Assembly: GCA_050954505.1 (NCBI GenBank) | Contig: JBPBPY010000292.1 | Coordinates: 1 to 8,965, forward strand | Reading direction: 5' to 3' | Source: JAQGMO01 sp050954505 | Lineage (GTDB): Bacteria; Pseudomonadota; Gammaproteobacteria; Burkholderiales; Burkholderiaceae_D | Length of the DNA stretch: 8,965 bases | In this document: positions 6,525-8,965 of the stretch, piece by piece | How the letters are laid out: each line of letters begins with the position of its first letter | Numbering within the stretch: position 1 is the first letter of the stretch | Notes under the pieces: model-generated | What the model was told of the DNA's origin: nothing | Database searches by the model: none | Seen by the model: only the letters and a program-made list of their open reading frames with translations | Translations under genes and position numbers: made by a program

Positions 6525-8231
6525 TCAACTCCGTGACGACGACCACCTGAGCCTCGGCCCGTAGCGCCACCACTCGAACCACTCGAACAAGCCCTGCATG
6601 ATGAACGCCAGCGCTGCTGCAGGAATGGCGCCGGCCAGCAGCATCGTGTTGTCGTTGAGTGCCAAACCAATGGCAATGCGCTCGCCAAAGCCGCCGGCGC
6701 CGATGAAGGCGGCGATCGTGGCCGTGCCCACACTCATGACGGCGGCAGTCTTTAAGCCGGCGAGAATCACAGGCATGGCGAGTGGCAAATCAATCAGCAG
6801 GAGTCGCTGCCACGGGGTGAGCCCCAGGGCCAGCGCAGCCTGACGCAAACCGGGGCTGACCTGTTGCAGGCCGGTGCAGGTATTGCGCACGATGGGCAAC
6901 AGGGCATAAAGACAGAGGGCAATCAAGGCCGGCAGCGTACCGATGCGCCCGAGCAGCGGAATCAGCATTGCCAGCAGCGCCAGTGAGGGAATGGTCTGCA
7001 GCATGCCGACCCCGGCCAGCACCAACTGGCGCGGCAGCGGGCGCGCTGCGGCGGCCACGCCCAGCGGAATGCCCGCCAGGGCAGCCACCAGTACCGAGAC
7101 CAGTACCAGTGTGAGATGCTCGCGGGTCAGGCGCCAGAGAGTGTCATCGAAGATTTTTTCGAACAGGTGTGCATGCCGCGGCGTAGGGGGCAGGGCGGCT
7201 GTGCCGGTTCCAGCGGCTGCACTTGTGGCGGCAACTGTGCCGTCACCTGCATGGGTATCTGCAACGGCACCGGAGTCGGCACCGGTGTCAGCGTTGGCAC
7301 CTGCATCGGAAGCAGAGCCAGCCATGGTAGTGCGCTGATTGCCCGCGCCATCGCTACCTCGCGCTGGCTGCTTCATCGTGGTGGCGAGAAAATCATGTGC
7401 AATGGCGGCAAAGGACTTGCCATCGAGTTCGGCGGCTCCGTTCATGGCGATCATTGCAGATTCATCGATGCGGCCTTGCAGCGATTCGATTGCCTTCCAC
7501 GCTGCGCCAAAGCGCTGGACCACATCGAGCCGGTACAGCAGCACGGCGTCGTAGCGGGGAAAATAATGCCGGTCGTCGTCAAGCACCTGCAAACCGAGGC
7601 GGCCGATTTTCGCATCGGTGGAATAGATGTCGATGACATCGACCTGGTTTGCATTCAACGCTTCATAGGCAATGCCGTGATCCAGTCCGCGCGGTGTTTG
7701 CGGCAAGCCATATCGGGCAGCCAGGCCCGGCCAGCCATCGGCGCGGCCAATGAATTCATGCGACAGGCCCAGCCGCAGTTGCGGAAATTTTTCCAGCGCC
7801 GAGAGCGTGGCCGGCGCCGGCTTCTGCTTCGAGGGCAATGAAGGTGCGGCGCGCATGGCCAGCGCATAGGTATTGTTGAATCCCAGCCGCACCGCTGCGC
7901 CCAGGCCCATGGGCGCCAGCGCCCGGTTGATCTGTTCAAGCGTGCCGGGCGAAGGGTTCTTCAATATTTCACGGTCGATGGTGCCCAGGTATTCCGGATA
8001 GACATCGATACTGCCGGCCTTGAGCGCTTCGAACAGGATCGCGGTGTTGCCCATGCCTTGCAAATGCTCGGTTGGCGTTGTCGCCGCTGCGCTCTGGCGA
8101 ATGATTTCACCGAGGATGTAGGACTCGGTAAAACGTTTCGATCCCACCCGCAGTGTCGTCTCGGCAGCATTGGCGGGCAAGGTGGCCAGACTGAAAAACC
8201 ATGGCAGGGCCAGCAGGAAAGTCTTGAGCAT
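6525..8231 (-). CDS. Glycine betaine/choline/proline-type ABC transporter, solute-binding protein fused to permease
   Basis: 568 aa. Residues 1-23 are a signal peptide (MLKTFLLALPWFFSLATLPANA). Residues about 25-285 are an OpuAC/OpuBC-like binding domain: VGSKRFTESYILGE (29-42), DVYPEYLGT (76-84), GFNNTYAL (117-124), DIYSTDAKIG (201-210) and VLDDDRHYFPRYDAVLL (216-232). Residues about 290-352 are an Ala/Gly/Asp/Thr-rich linker. Residues about 356-555 are a binding-protein-dependent permease domain with about five membrane segments (near 373-396, 403-427, 431-452, 487-512, 529-550). Its cytoplasmic EAA-like loop is QAALALGLTPWQRLLLIDLPLA (464-485). Known role of the family: osmoprotectant or quaternary-amine uptake with a separate ATPase, which is not in this window. 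The frame is open upstream to 8381, but those 50 residues are Arg/Pro-rich and precede the signal peptide, so the ATG at 8231 is chosen despite a weak SD (GGGA 10 nt away). The exact ligand is not shown. Confidence 0.88.
   Translation of the reverse strand: MLKTFLLALPWFFSLATLPANAAETTLRVGSKRFTESYILGEIIRQSAAATTPTEHLQGMGNTAILFEALKAGSIDVYPEYLGTIDREILKNPSPGTLEQINRALAPMGLGAAVRLGFNNTYALAMRAAPSLPSKQKPAPATLSALEKFPQLRLGLSHEFIGRADGWPGLAARYGLPQTPRGLDHGIAYEALNANQVDVIDIYSTDAKIGRLGLQVLDDDRHYFPRYDAVLLYRLDVVQRFGAAWKAIESLQGRIDESAMIAMNGAAELDGKSFAAIAHDFLATTMKQPARGSDGAGNQRTTMAGSASDAGANADTGADSGAVADTHAGDGTVAATSAAAGTGTAALPPTPRHAHLFEKIFDDTLWRLTREHLTLVLVSVLVAALAGIPLGVAAAARPLPRQLVLAGVGMLQTIPSLALLAMLIPLLGRIGTLPALIALCLYALLPIVRNTCTGLQQVSPGLRQAALALGLTPWQRLLLIDLPLAMPVILAGLKTAAVMSVGTATIAAFIGAGGFGERIAIGLALNDNTMLLAGAIPAAALAFIMQGLFEWFEWWRYGPRLRWSSSRS
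7167..7366 (-). other. Low-complexity interdomain linker in the transporter fusion
   Basis: This stretch encodes about 65 residues composed almost entirely of Ala, Gly, Asp, Thr and Ser (for example SDAGANADTGADSGAVADTH), ending in PPTPRHAH. It separates the binding domain from the permease and should act as a flexible periplasmic tether. Confidence 0.75.
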
Positions 8232-8290
8232 TGCACGCGTCCCGGAAAAAGTCGCCACACACCCGGGTGGCCGGCAGCGACATGGACGCC

Positions 8291-8320
8291 ATCGTACAGG
8301 CTGCCTCGGCGGCGACGCAA
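8291..8320 (-). promoter_or_regulatory. Weak candidate promoter for the transporter fusion
   Basis: On the minus strand TTGCGT (8320-8315) and TACGAT (8296-8291) are 18 bp apart and lie about 60 bp before the ATG at 8231. Each hexamer matches only 3-4 of 6 sigma-70 consensus bases, so support is weak. Confidence 0.2.
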
Positions 8321-8410
8321 TGGTCGTTGTCGACGGCATGAAATGTCGGGGTGCCGCGGCCGCCCGCGCAGCTTGAAGCACAAGACAATGAAAGCCAGGA
8401 CAGCTTGCCT

Positions 8411-8450
8411 GCCCTGGTCAGCCCTGGTCAGCACTGCTCAGCCCGGGTCA
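8411..8450 (+). repeat. 10-bp tandem repeat, four units
   Basis: Four contiguous units: GCCCTGGTCA, GCCCTGGTCA, GCACTGCTCA, GCCCGGGTCA. The first two are identical; the others have two and one mismatches to them. The 10-bp period places every copy on the same face of the helix, as expected for an array of protein-binding sites, but simple slippage could also produce it. Confidence 0.8.
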
Positions 8451-8616
8451 ACTATATGGCCGCATGGGCGCCGGCGCCGGAACCGCCCCTGGCCTGGTCT
8501 TCGTGCCCTGCAGGCCTGCCGCTTCTGCGGCTGGGACTTCGACCTCTCGGTGTCGTGAAGGCGTGCAGGACTGCAGGGCTGTTCGGGACTGAACGACAAT
8601 ACCGCGCCGCACGCCC

Positions 8617-8644
8617 ATGGCGGCATCTGGTAAAGTGCCGCCAT
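8617..8644. promoter_or_regulatory. Perfect 9-bp inverted repeat abutting the rsuA start codon
   Basis: ATGGCGGCA (8617-8625) and TGCCGCCAT (8636-8644) are exact reverse complements with a 10-nt spacer. The right arm ends directly at the ATG at 8645. It may be an operator or, if transcribed, a hairpin hiding the start. Confidence 0.6.
8628..8636 (+). promoter_or_regulatory. Candidate extended -10 giving a near-leaderless rsuA transcript
   Basis: TGG-TAAAGT fits the extended -10 pattern TGn-TAnnnT. A start about 7 nt downstream would fall at 8643, two bases before the ATG at 8645. No SD is visible before that ATG, which agrees with leaderless translation. There is no -35 match. Confidence 0.35.
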
Positions 8645-8965
8645 ATGAGCAAACTGACTTTAGACCGCATTCTGCAATCGCAGGGATTTGGCACGCGCAA
8701 ATACTGCCGCGAATTGATTTCCGATGGCGAGGTGGCCATTGGCGGTGAAGTCGTGACCGACTTCAAGCGCGCCTTTGAGACCGAAGGCTTGACGTTTTCC
8801 CTGTTCGACGATGAATGGGAATACCGCGACAAGCTGTATGTGGCCCTGAACAAACCGGCCGATATCGAGTGCTCGCGCAAACCGAGTCACCATCCGGGCG
8901 TGCTGAGCATCCTGCCGGAGCAATTTACCTGGCGTGATGTGCAGCCGGTTGGCCGGCTTGACCAT
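8645..8965 (+). CDS. rsuA: 16S rRNA pseudouridine(516) synthase (N-terminal 107 aa, truncated by window edge)
   Basis: The frame is open from the ATG at 8645 to the end of the window, 107 codons. Residues about 4-45 form an S4 RNA-binding domain (LDRILQSQGFGTRKYCRELISDGEVAIGG). The pseudouridine synthase domain then begins with LYVALNKPADIECSRKPSHHPGVLSILP, followed by VQPVGRLDH; Asp106 of GRLD is the catalytic nucleophile of the RsuA/RluB/E/F family. The ECS.KPSHHP.VL block is what I expect from Burkholderiales RsuA, which isomerises U516 of 16S rRNA during small-subunit assembly; RluE or RluF are less likely. There is no in-frame ATG upstream nearby and no SD. The gene is divergent from the transporter fusion. 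Its start codon touches a 9-bp inverted repeat. Confidence 0.85.
   Translation, partial: MSKLTLDRILQSQGFGTRKYCRELISDGEVAIGGEVVTDFKRAFETEGLTFSLFDDEWEYRDKLYVALNKPADIECSRKPSHHPGVLSILPEQFTWRDVQPVGRLDH

Larger units (their letters stand above)
8232..8644. other. 413-bp non-coding divergent region between the transporter and rsuA
   Basis: No credible gene is seen here on either strand; the open frames are shadows or the upstream extension of the transporter frame. It holds a weak candidate transporter promoter (8291-8320), a 10-bp tandem repeat (8411-8450), a 12-bp GC palindrome (8467-8478), a small hairpin (GCCGC-TTCT-GCGGC at 8518-8531) and the inverted repeat at the rsuA start. It must contain the divergent promoters for both flanking genes. 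Confidence 0.7.

Noticed and set aside
8232..8381. 50-residue upstream extension of the transporter frame
   Set aside because: It is Arg/Pro-rich and would bury the evident signal peptide at residues 1-23 of the shorter form.
8467..8478. 12-bp perfect palindrome GGCGCCGGCGCC
   Set aside because: Simple GC-alternating palindromes are expected by chance in DNA of this composition.
1..8965. CRISPR array, tRNA or rRNA genes, insertion sequences
   Set aside because: No regularly spaced long repeats, no tRNA-like cloverleaf and no transposase-like coding sequence were seen on either strand.

Overview
The window looks like chromosomal DNA of a GC-rich betaproteobacterium, most likely a member of the Burkholderiales/Oxalobacteraceae (Massilia, Herbaspirillum or Janthinobacterium relatives). 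This is inferred from the overall GC-rich composition, the Leu/Ile/Val-type periplasmic binding protein and the RsuA variant (ECSRKPSHHPGVL, VQPVGRLD), which reads like Burkholderiales RsuA. No database search was possible, so the genus is not fixed.

Layout. (1) 2-2290, plus strand: the end of a branched-chain-amino-acid-type ABC solute-binding protein, a lambda-crystallin/L-gulonate-3-dehydrogenase-type NAD enzyme, and an SDR oxidoreductase. Together they suggest uptake and stepwise oxidation of a small hydroxy acid or polyol; the substrate is unknown. (2) 2325-2861, minus strand: a DUF2058 (YaiL-like) protein, convergent with the SDR and with its own SD and an extended -10 promoter. (3) 3160-6378, plus strand: a very large ankyrin-repeat protein (1072 aa from the preferred start, about 19-20 repeats, no signal peptide or membrane segment). 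(4) 6525-8231, minus strand: a glycine-betaine/choline-type ABC transporter protein in which the solute-binding domain is fused in front of the permease. (5) 8232-8644: a 413-bp non-coding stretch with a 10-bp tandem repeat and a perfect inverted repeat at the next start codon. (6) 8645-8965, plus strand: the first 107 residues of the 16S rRNA pseudouridine-516 synthase RsuA.

The most notable observation is at 3032-3060. About 100 bp upstream of the ankyrin gene lies GGAACT-N16-CCACAAA, which fits the hrp box recognised by the ECF sigma factor HrpL (GGAACY-N15/16-CCACNNA). A hrp box in front of a large, soluble, ankyrin-repeat protein with a Ser/Arg-rich N-terminus makes this gene a strong candidate for an undescribed type III secretion effector. 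The window contains no secretion-machinery genes, so this would be an orphan effector. Further second-look items are the SBP-first transporter fusion, whose predicted topology is self-consistent, and the palindrome that overlaps a possible near-leaderless rsuA promoter.
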